From Oxalobacteraceae bacterium (GTDB taxonomy: Bacteria > Pseudomonadota > Gammaproteobacteria > Burkholderiales > Burkholderiaceae_D), in the NCBI GenBank assembly GCA_027490725.1, contig JAIXXN010000057.1, positions 204,166-268,165 of the forward strand: a stretch of DNA of 64,000 bases. The letters are read 5' to 3'. Of this stretch, positions 25,903 through 32,826 are shown in pieces. The notes under the pieces are model-generated. The model saw only the letters and a program-made list of their open reading frames with translations, had not been told where the DNA came from and made no database searches. The number at the start of each line of letters is the position of its first letter. Position 1 is the first letter of the stretch. The translations under genes were made by a program, and so were the position numbers.

Positions 25903-27390
25903 CTAGCCGTACGGGGTATACGTAAAGCCCTGGCCGATGGTGACGGCTAGCGCCGCCACGTTCTCGGGGCTTTCACCGAAATACGCCAGTACACTGGCCT
26001 GACTGCCACCGAGTTTATCCATGTAATTGTTCCAGAATTCCACGCCGCCGGCATCACCGGCGCGGTGCAATACGTTCTGGTAGAGCTTATCGATGAACGC
26101 GGCATTACTCAGATTCCTGCCATACAAATCGATAAACTCCTGGCTGCTGACAAAATACGATGCCACTGTTTCGAGCGGCATGCCTGTATCCATATGGTGG
26201 ATCCAGAAGCCCAGCCCGCCGCTATCGGGTACCCGGTTAAAGGCGGCCTGATACAGGCGATAACTCTGCCCGCCGTTGCCGGCAATATCGAGCGCTAGCG
26301 TAGCATCGGCAAATGCGATGCGTTCGACATTGAGCAGACTATCCATGCCCTCCGCCCCGCTCTGGTCGCTCAAGGTATAGCCGGTAGCAGATGTCGCGAG
26401 AAAAAAATTGGCCCGCTTGCCCTGCACCACCACCGTGTCGACGCCGCCGGCGCCGTCTAGCTGGTCATTGCCAGCACTGCCCGACAGCTTGTCGTTGCTG
26501 GCACTGCCCGCATAGAGACCGCCCACCCGTGGCGTCGCTGCGCTACTCACCCGCTCGTTACTGCCCGTGCCGTCGGTATAAGCGAGTTGCACCGCTATGG
26601 CACTGCCGGCCTGTGCCGCGCCTAGTGTCAGGCTACTCGCCGTCGCCCCCTGAATCGCCACCCCGTTCGCGAGCCACTGGTAGCTGAACTGTCCCAGACC
26701 ATCGGCATCGGCCAGCGTATTCTGGAGCGTCAGGATCTGGCCGGTGAGTGCGCTCCCGGCAATGCTGACGCTGCCCGTCGGTGCATGGTTGACGGCGATG
26801 GTCGTAAAACTCGCGCTGCCCCCGGCATAGGGATTGCCAGCGCTATCGCGCAGCGCATTGCTGGCAAACACAATCTGGTAACTGCTGTCGAGCGCCAGAT
26901 TGGCCGCCGGATGGATAGTCAGGCTGCTACCACTGATGCTTAGTCCCGAACTGCCCGCGCCAAACGTTTCGAGCACCTGTCCGCTAGCCGTCTGCAAACT
27001 GATGCTGGCAGTGCCAAGCTGGATAGTTTCACTGAAATTGAAGACCAGATTTGCATTCAGACTGACATTGCTGGCGCCATGAGCCGGGCTACTGCTGAGC
27101 AAGGTCGGCGCGATGCTGTCACCGAAATAGGTGGCCAGATCGACACTGGTCTTACCGCTATTGAATAACAGCTTCTCCACATTGAGCAGCTTGACACGCA
27201 ACGTAGCGCTGGCGCCGGACACAGTGTCGACGGTAATCCAGCCATCGCTGAGCTTGCCCAGCACATAATCGCTCAATTTGGATGTTCCCATGCTCAGGGT
27301 ATCGACGCCGCCTGCGCCATCGATCGTATAGGTCCCCGCCTGCACAATCGTCCAGGAATCATTGCCTGCGCTGCCCGTTGTTGTCGCCAT
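25903..27390 (-). CDS. Large surface or secreted protein with RTX-like, Ig-like and DUF4214 domains
   Basis: A 495-residue protein without a normal signal peptide. Residues 1-90 contain GSAGND and DGAGGVDTL turns like hemolysin-type calcium repeats. Residues about 92-198 are a bacterial Ig-like domain (PTLLSSSPAHGASNVSLNAN to FTT), about 204-288 a second Ig/cadherin-like domain, 296-320 another RTX-like stretch (GSAGNDQLDGAGGVDTV), and about 375-475 a DUF4214 domain (RLYQAAFNRVPDSGGLGFWI; YQNVLHRAGDAGGVEFW). This pattern suits a type I secretion substrate, though no ABC exporter is nearby. Start ATG 27390 has a GGAGAGG site. It is divergent from the thioredoxin gene set. Confidence 0.85.
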   Translation of the reverse strand: MATTTGSAGNDSWTIVQAGTYTIDGAGGVDTLSMGTSKLSDYVLGKLSDGWITVDTVSGASATLRVKLLNVEKLLFNSGKTSVDLATYFGDSIAPTLLSSSPAHGASNVSLNANLVFNFSETIQLGTASISLQTASGQVLETFGAGSSGLSISGSSLTIHPAANLALDSSYQIVFASNALRDSAGNPYAGGSASFTTIAVNHAPTGSVSIAGSALTGQILTLQNTLADADGLGQFSYQWLANGVAIQGATASSLTLGAAQAGSAIAVQLAYTDGTGSNERVSSAATPRVGGLYAGSASNDKLSGSAGNDQLDGAGGVDTVVVQGKRANFFLATSATGYTLSDQSGAEGMDSLLNVERIAFADATLALDIAGNGGQSYRLYQAAFNRVPDSGGLGFWIHHMDTGMPLETVASYFVSSQEFIDLYGRNLSNAAFIDKLYQNVLHRAGDAGGVEFWNNYMDKLGGSQASVLAYFGESPENVAALAVTIGQGFTYTPYG

Positions 27391-27513
27391 TACACCCTCT
27401 CCTCACTTCAGCGCCCACGGCGCGAATGAATCCTGTATGCTTGCTATTAAGCAAGCTATATGCCCGCAAGCGCAGCGCTTTCAGCGCTGCATCCGACACT
27501 GTCTAGGAAGACC

Positions 27514-28035
27514 ATGCATCACCTGCCGACCTTGCTGTTCCAGCGCCTCCGACCCGCACTCTGCGCACTGACACTTGCTATGCCACTGGCGCAGGCAGCT
27601 ACGCTGGAAATCGGCAGTAATGCACCACCATTCAGCCTGGCCGGCACTGCTGGCAGGGTCGAGCTGGCCGAGTACCGCGGCAAAACGGTCTACCTCGATT
27701 TCTGGGCGTCGTGGTGCGGCCCCTGCAAACAGTCGTTCCCGTGGATGAATGCCATGCAGGAGCGCTATGCGGCGCAGGGGCTGCAAGTCATCGCCATCAA
27801 TCTCGACGCCAAGGCCGAAGATGCCAGCAGCTTCCTCGCCAGCGTTCCGGCACACTTCACCATCGCGTATGACCCTGCCGGCATTTCCGCACAACAATAC
27901 CATATCAAAGGTATGCCCAGCAGCATACTGATCGGCCAGGATGGCAAAGTCCTCGGCGTGCATGCCGGCTTTAATGCTGCCGCCCGTGCCGAACTGGAAC
28001 GTCAAATCACTACCGCCCTCGGAGCCCGCCCCTGA
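27514..28035 (+). CDS. TlpA/ResA-type exported thioredoxin-fold protein
   Basis: A 173-residue protein with an N-terminal signal peptide (hydrophobic 14-28, ending AQAA) and a thioredoxin fold. The redox motif WCGPC has Cys68 and Cys71, preceded by VYLDFWASW; GMPSSILIGQDGKVLGVHAGF contains the cis-Pro loop. TlpA/ResA proteins reduce disulfides in periplasmic proteins, often during metal or heme insertion. The frame opens at 27460, but ATG 27514 has an AGGAAGA site and a proper signal peptide. The stop overlaps the start of the DUF4266 gene (TGATG). It is the first gene of a four-gene set. Confidence 0.9.
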   Translation: MHHLPTLLFQRLRPALCALTLAMPLAQAATLEIGSNAPPFSLAGTAGRVELAEYRGKTVYLDFWASWCGPCKQSFPWMNAMQERYAAQGLQVIAINLDAKAEDASSFLASVPAHFTIAYDPAGISAQQYHIKGMPSSILIGQDGKVLGVHAGFNAAARAELERQITTALGARP

Positions 28036-28262
28036 TGAAACGCCTCTGCAAGCTGGCCTGCGCCCTCGGCGCCGCGCTGCTACTTAACGCCTGTGCCAGC
28101 ATCACGCCAGTCCAGCCCTGGCAGAAAGGCCTGCTAGCCAAGCCGGAAATGAGTTTTGCCGGCGATGCCATCGGCAATGGCTTCAACGAACACATCTATT
28201 CGAGTCGCGAAGCGGCTTCCGGTGGCAGCGGCGCCAATGGCGGCGGCTGCGGCTGCTATTGA
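28035..28262 (+). CDS. DUF4266 small lipoprotein ending in GGGCGCY
   Basis: A 75-residue lipoprotein: the signal peptide ends at lipobox LNAC with Cys20, giving a mature chain of 56 residues. The mature part has the DUF4266 pattern: PWQKGLLAKPEM, HIYSSREAASGGSG and a C-terminal GGGCGC. Two Cys separated by Gly at the very C terminus could bind metal or be a substrate for the thioredoxin encoded just upstream. Residues 59-65 (EAASGGS) resemble the ApbE flavinylation consensus D-x-x-S/T-G-A-S/T; this is my inference. The gene is coupled to the genes on both sides. Function is not known to me. Confidence 0.88.
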   Translation: MKRLCKLACALGAALLLNACASITPVQPWQKGLLAKPEMSFAGDAIGNGFNEHIYSSREAASGGSGANGGGCGCY

Positions 28263-28279
28263 ACGGAGCGCCACCCGCT

Positions 28280-29386
28280 ATGCACACCACCCTGCAACGC
28301 AATACCCTGCTGGCCGCAGCGCTCAGCCTTCCCCTGCTGTCCGCCCAGGCCGAAGCCCAGCCGGAAAACGGCACGCTCAGTCTCAAGTATCTCGATTATC
28401 AGGATAGCCAGCCCGGCGCCAAGCGGGTGCGCGTGACGGCACCGGAACTGAGCCTGATGACGCCAGTCGGCAGCGCCTGGTCGCTGTCCGCCAGCCACAT
28501 CGTTGACAGTATCACGGGCGCTTCGCCGGCCTATCACACGGAGGCACTGGTGCCACTGCATGACCAGCGCCGCGCCACCGATCTCAGCGTGACCCATTAC
28601 AGTGAGCTGACTACCGCGACCATCGGTGCCAGCTATTCGGCCGAGTCGGACTATGTGTCGCGCGGCCTGAATCTGGCAGCGACCCTGTCGACGGAGGATA
28701 GAAACACCAGCTGGAATCTGGGCTTCAATTTGCTGCATGACAGCATTAACCCGGGTAACCAGATCGTTACGGACGAGCACAAGAATGTCGTCGATCTGTC
28801 ACTCGGGCTGACGCAGGTGCTGAGCAGCCGCGATCTGGCGCAGGTGCTGCTCGGCTACTCGCACGGCAAGGGCTATTTTAGCGACCCGTACAAAATCTTC
28901 GACCAGCGTCCGCGCATCCGTAACCATAGCACCCTGCTGTTGCGCTGGAACCACCACATCGAGGCCAGTGGCGGCACCAGCCGGCTGGCCTACCGCTATT
29001 ATCAGGACAGTTTTGCAATCCGCGCCCACACGCTAACGGCCGAGTATGTGCAGCCGCTGCCACAGGGCTGGAGCCTCAGCCCCCAGTTACGCCTGTACAG
29101 CCAGAGTGCCGCCAGTTTCTATGTCGAGCACGACCTGAACAGCGACCCTTTCCCCACCAATCCGCCCGATGGCGCCAGTTTTTACACGGAAGAACAGCGC
29201 TTGGCAGCATACGGCGCGCGCACCGTGGGCGTGACGCTGAGCAAGCGCTGGGGCGCGTGGAGCGCCGATCTGCGGGCCCAGCACTATGAACAGCGCAATC
29301 AATGGCGCTGGGGTGGCAGTGGCAGCCGCAATCTGGCCCCCTTCAGGGCGCGTATCGTGCAACTGGCGCTGACACGCCAGTTCTAG
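28280..29386 (+). CDS. DUF3570 outer-membrane beta-barrel protein
   Basis: A 368-residue protein with a signal peptide (about 1-28, ending AQAEA) and alternating amphipathic strands throughout, ending in a Phe (LALTRQF) as expected for an outer-membrane barrel. The start LSLKYLDYQDSQPGAKRVRV and SASHIVDSITGASPAYHT fit the DUF3570 family. ATG 28280 is chosen over TTG 28259 because of a GGAG-like site and a cleaner signal peptide. It follows the DUF4266 lipoprotein by 17 bases and precedes apbE by 4 bases. It could be the transport or scaffold partner of the lipoprotein; no function is established to my knowledge. Confidence 0.85.
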   Translation: MHTTLQRNTLLAAALSLPLLSAQAEAQPENGTLSLKYLDYQDSQPGAKRVRVTAPELSLMTPVGSAWSLSASHIVDSITGASPAYHTEALVPLHDQRRATDLSVTHYSELTTATIGASYSAESDYVSRGLNLAATLSTEDRNTSWNLGFNLLHDSINPGNQIVTDEHKNVVDLSLGLTQVLSSRDLAQVLLGYSHGKGYFSDPYKIFDQRPRIRNHSTLLLRWNHHIEASGGTSRLAYRYYQDSFAIRAHTLTAEYVQPLPQGWSLSPQLRLYSQSAASFYVEHDLNSDPFPTNPPDGASFYTEEQRLAAYGARTVGVTLSKRWGAWSADLRAQHYEQRNQWRWGGSGSRNLAPFRARIVQLALTRQF

Positions 29387-29390
29387 GCGC

Positions 29391-30287
29391 ATGGAAGTCT
29401 TCCGCCTACCTTTTTCCGCCATGGCCAGCCAGTGCGAGGTGGTGCTGGCGGCGCCGGATCTGGCCAGCGCCACAGCACTGGCCGGGGCAGCCAGTGCCGA
29501 GGTACTGCGTATCGAGCACAAATACTCGCGCTATCGTGCCGACAGCATCGTTTCGCGCATCAATGCGGCTGCAGGCGTTGCGGCCGTTGTGTGCGACGAA
29601 GAAACCTTGGCGCTTCTACAATATGCCGACGAACTGTATCGCAGCAGCGACGGTCTGTTCGACCTCAGCTCCGGTGTGTTGCGCCGGGTCTGGGATTTCC
29701 GGCTCGGCCGCCTGCCCGATCCGGCTGCACTGGCCGACTGCCTGGCGTCGATAGGCTGGTCGCGCGTGCAGCGCGAGGCGGACCGCATCGCACTGCCGCA
29801 GGCAGGCATGCAACTCGATTTTGGCGGCTTCGGTAAGGAATATGCGGCCGATCGCGCGGCCGATATTCTGCGCCAGCAAGGCGTGCAGTACGGCTATGTC
29901 AATCTGGCCGGGGATATCCGTGTGCTGGGCCCGCATCCGGCCGGGCGCCCCTGGCAAATCGGTATACAGGATCCCCGTCAGCGAGACCGGCTGGTGGCCA
30001 GCATTCCCGTCACGCAGGGCGCGCTCACCACCAGTGGCGACTACGAACGCTATTTCGAGCTCGATGGTCAACGCTACTGTCACATCCTGGATCCCCGCGA
30101 CGGCCAGCCGGTACGCTACTGGCGCTCGGTCACGGTGCTGGCACCGCTGGCCATCGTGGCGGGCGGCGTCAGCACCATCGCCATGCTCAGACAGCAGGCC
30201 GGGCTGGACTATCTGGAAGCCTGCGGCTACAGCTATCTGGCGATCGATCAGCAAGGTCAGATACAGCACAAAATCTGCCATGCATAG
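29391..30287 (+). CDS. apbE: ApbE-family FAD:protein FMN transferase, divergent subtype
   Basis: A 298-residue ApbE protein. Motifs seen are DFGGFGKEYAADRAADIL, VNLAGDIRVLG and HILDPRDGQPV. The usual metal-binding A-D-x-x-x-T near the C terminus reads AGGVST here, so the Asp is replaced by Gly. No signal peptide or lipobox is visible. ApbE proteins use FAD and magnesium to attach FMN to Thr or Ser on exported redox proteins. No FMN-binding domain protein is in the window; the DUF4266 lipoprotein is the nearest candidate. The changed metal site makes activity less certain. It is the last gene of the set and is followed by a hairpin. Confidence 0.85.
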   Translation: MEVFRLPFSAMASQCEVVLAAPDLASATALAGAASAEVLRIEHKYSRYRADSIVSRINAAAGVAAVVCDEETLALLQYADELYRSSDGLFDLSSGVLRRVWDFRLGRLPDPAALADCLASIGWSRVQREADRIALPQAGMQLDFGGFGKEYAADRAADILRQQGVQYGYVNLAGDIRVLGPHPAGRPWQIGIQDPRQRDRLVASIPVTQGALTTSGDYERYFELDGQRYCHILDPRDGQPVRYWRSVTVLAPLAIVAGGVSTIAMLRQQAGLDYLEACGYSYLAIDQQGQIQHKICHA

Positions 30288-30304
30288 ATCAAAGAGCTGC
30301 CAGC

Positions 30305-30341
30305 GGCCAGCCTGTGCCCGGACCCCGGGCGCACACCGGCC
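30305..30341 (+). terminator. Hairpin after apbE
   Basis: GGCCAGCCTGTGCCCGG pairs imperfectly with CCGGGCGCACACCGGCC around a short loop, 18 bases after the stop. The stem is long and GC-rich with one bulge. No T-run follows. Confidence 0.5.
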
Positions 30342-30492
30342 AGTACCGCATGGCCAACGACTTGTTCAGCCTAGCAACACTCGCCGCCCGCCGCGATGAA
30401 TCTTTCCTGCAGCCATTGCTAATTTAGTTGCCACCATCTATATTCGGGGTACATCACTGCGCACAGTCTGCCCTATCACTTCGTTTGGATCT

Positions 30493-31554
30493 ATGAAGCT
30501 TTCCGTTGTCATTGTCGATGATTCGGAGATTAACCTCTCCCTGTTCAAGAACTTCGTTGCACGCATCAACGGACTCGATCCGCTGTGCTTCAGCGTCTCG
30601 AACGAAGCGCTGGCGTGGTGCGAACAGCATGGCGCAGACATCGTCATCGTCGACTACATGATGCCGGCACCGGATGGTCTGGAAGTGCTAAAGCGTATCG
30701 CACGTATGCCGCACATGCGCGATGTCCCGGTGATCATGATTACCGCCAACGACCAGAAACAGGTGCGGGTAGCGGCCCTCGAATCGGGCGCTACCGATTT
30801 CCTCAACAAACCGGTCGACAAAAGCGAATTCATTGCGCGCATCCGCAATATGGCGACCATGCGGCGCGGCCAGCGCTTGCTGGCCGACCGTGCCGCACTG
30901 CTGTCCGAGGAAGTTGCGCAAGCCACCCGCGCCATCGTCGAGCGTGAACGGGACACCATTGTGCGCCTCAGTCGCGCCGCCGAATACCGCGATCCCGAGA
31001 CGGGCAATCACATCCTGCGTATGGCCCAGATCGCCAAGCTGGTAGGTGGCCGCATGGGCCTCAGCACTGCGCAGCAGACCATGCTACTGGAAGCGGCGCC
31101 CATGCATGACATCGGCAAGGTCGGTATCCCCGATCACATTCTCTTAAAACCGGGCAAGCTCGATCACGACGAATTTTTCATCATGAAGCAGCACGCTGAA
31201 ATCGGCTATGCCATTCTCAGCAACAGCCCTTCGCCAATTCTTGACGCTGCGGCGGAGATCGCCCTGTGCCACCACGAAAAATTCGATGGCAGCGGCTACC
31301 CACGCGGCCTGCGCGGTGAACAGATCCCGCTCTACAGCCGCATCGTCGCCGTCTCGGATGTGTTCGATGCGCTGACCTCGGCACGTCCCTATAAACGCGC
31401 CTGGGAAGTGGAACGGGCACGCAATTATTTGCAGGAAAATAGCGGTGCCCATTTTGATCCGGCCTGCGTCGCCGCCTTCCTCGAAGTCTGGGACGAGGTG
31501 CTGAAAGTGCGCGAGCAGATCGGCATCGATCACAGCGACGACCTGCCCCACTAG
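30493..31554 (+). CDS. Response regulator with HD-GYP c-di-GMP phosphodiesterase domain
   Basis: A 353-residue RpfG-type regulator. The receiver domain (1-125) has VVIVDDSE, phospho-acceptor Asp54 in VIVDYMMP and the Lys of FLNKPVDK. The HD-GYP domain (about 150-345) has the diad HDIGKVGIPD and HHEKFDGSGYPRGLRGEQIP with the GYP signature intact, plus DVFDALTSARPYK. It should hydrolyse cyclic di-GMP when phosphorylated. It heads an operon-like series with a FIST protein and a hybrid kinase, which is a likely phosphodonor. Confidence 0.93.
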   Translation: MKLSVVIVDDSEINLSLFKNFVARINGLDPLCFSVSNEALAWCEQHGADIVIVDYMMPAPDGLEVLKRIARMPHMRDVPVIMITANDQKQVRVAALESGATDFLNKPVDKSEFIARIRNMATMRRGQRLLADRAALLSEEVAQATRAIVERERDTIVRLSRAAEYRDPETGNHILRMAQIAKLVGGRMGLSTAQQTMLLEAAPMHDIGKVGIPDHILLKPGKLDHDEFFIMKQHAEIGYAILSNSPSPILDAAAEIALCHHEKFDGSGYPRGLRGEQIPLYSRIVAVSDVFDALTSARPYKRAWEVERARNYLQENSGAHFDPACVAAFLEVWDEVLKVREQIGIDHSDDLPH

Positions 31555-31572
31555 CCCTAGCACGATTTATAG

Positions 31573-31602
31573 CCCGAGCCCTAGCCCGAACCCTAGCTAC
31601 AG
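31573..31602 (+). repeat. Degenerate hexamer tandem repeat
   Basis: Five hexamers CCCGAG, CCCTAG, CCCGAA, CCCTAG and CTACAG run in tandem in the gap between the HD-GYP and FIST genes, followed by CCCTTTT. Another CCCTAG lies at 31555-31560. The tract may be a slippage product with no function. Confidence 0.7.
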
Positions 31603-31622
31603 CCCTTTTACCGAGAAACCAC

Positions 31623-32780
31623 ATGCAAATCCAGCAAACCAGTTTCCAGCTCGGCGAAAACGCCGCTAGCGCCCTCGCTCCCCTCGCAGCACTGGCGCCG
31701 CAACTGGTGCTGGTATTTGCCGCGCCACAGTTTTTCAGCGCTGAGACAGGAACTGCCAGCCTGGCCGGCAGCCTCGCTGCGCTATTCCCTGACGCTGCCG
31801 TGATTGGTTGTTCGACCGCGGGAGAAATTGTCGGCGCCCGCGTACAGGAACACAGTGCCGTCGTCACGGCTGTGCATTTCGAACATGCCCGCATACTGTC
31901 CGCCGCGACCGAACTGGCCAGCATGGAACACTCCTACGCGGCCGGTCAGCAGGTCGGCAAGGCACTGGCGGCACCCGATCTGCGTGGCGCGCTGGTGTTC
32001 GCGCCCGGCGTCAGTATCAACGGTAGTGCGCTGGTGGCCGGGATGACGGCGGCACTCGGCTCCAGCCTGCCGATCACCGGCGGTCTGGCCGGCGACAACG
32101 GCGCCTTCCAGCAAACCTGGACCATCGGCAAGAACGGCGTGTCGGAGCGTGCGGTGGTGGCGGTCGGACTGGCCGGCGACTCGTTGCAAATCGGTCACGG
32201 CTTCTTCGGCGGCTGGCGCGCCTTTGGTCCGGCCCGCTGCGTGACACGCTGCGAAGGCAATCTGCTCTACGAACTCGATGGCGAGCCGGCGCTGGACGTC
32301 TACAAGCGCTACCTTGGCGACTATGCACGCGACCTGCCTGCCTCGGGCCTGCTGTTCCCGTTCGAGATGCTGGGTGACGATCTGAGCGAAGTAGGCCTGA
32401 TCCGTACCATCCTCGGCATCGACGAAGCGCAAGGCTCGCTGCTGCTGGCAGGTGCCATTCATCAGGGCGGCTTCCTGCGCCTGATGCAGGCCTCCACCGA
32501 TGCCCTGATCGACGGCGCAGAAGTCGCGGCAGAGAAAACCATCGCCATGCAGCAGCCGGATACCCCCCATCTGGCCCTACTGGTATCGTGCGTGGTCCGC
32601 AAACTGGTGATGGGCGACCGGGTCGAGGAAGAAATCGAGGCGGTTGCCGCGATTCTCGGCAAACAGGCTTGCTCGACCGGCTTCTACTCGTATGGTGAAA
32701 TTACCCCGTTTGCCCCGGGCGTGGCCTGTGAAGTGCACAACCAGACCATGACGATCACCACTATCACCGAAACCGTCTAA
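31623..32780 (+). CDS. FIST domain sensory protein
   Basis: A 385-residue soluble protein with FIST N-terminal and C-terminal domains. VIGCSTAGEIVG, LPITGGLAGDNGAF and the C-terminal stretch GFYSYGEITPFAPGV are characteristic. FIST domains are thought to bind small ligands, possibly amino acids, and are found as part of, or next to, signal transduction proteins. It lies between an HD-GYP regulator and a hybrid kinase in the same orientation, so it probably modulates that kinase. No membrane segment or signal peptide is present. Confidence 0.92.
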   Translation: MQIQQTSFQLGENAASALAPLAALAPQLVLVFAAPQFFSAETGTASLAGSLAALFPDAAVIGCSTAGEIVGARVQEHSAVVTAVHFEHARILSAATELASMEHSYAAGQQVGKALAAPDLRGALVFAPGVSINGSALVAGMTAALGSSLPITGGLAGDNGAFQQTWTIGKNGVSERAVVAVGLAGDSLQIGHGFFGGWRAFGPARCVTRCEGNLLYELDGEPALDVYKRYLGDYARDLPASGLLFPFEMLGDDLSEVGLIRTILGIDEAQGSLLLAGAIHQGGFLRLMQASTDALIDGAEVAAEKTIAMQQPDTPHLALLVSCVVRKLVMGDRVEEEIEAVAAILGKQACSTGFYSYGEITPFAPGVACEVHNQTMTITTITETV

Positions 32781-32826
32781 AGCGCTATGCGCGCCTGCGC
32801 GCACCGGCAACTCAAGGAGCAATCGA

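Noticed and set aside
30288..30492. A hidden small RNA or gene between apbE and the HD-GYP gene
   Set aside because: Apart from the hairpin at 30305-30341 I see no promoter-terminator pair or coding frame with a ribosome site.
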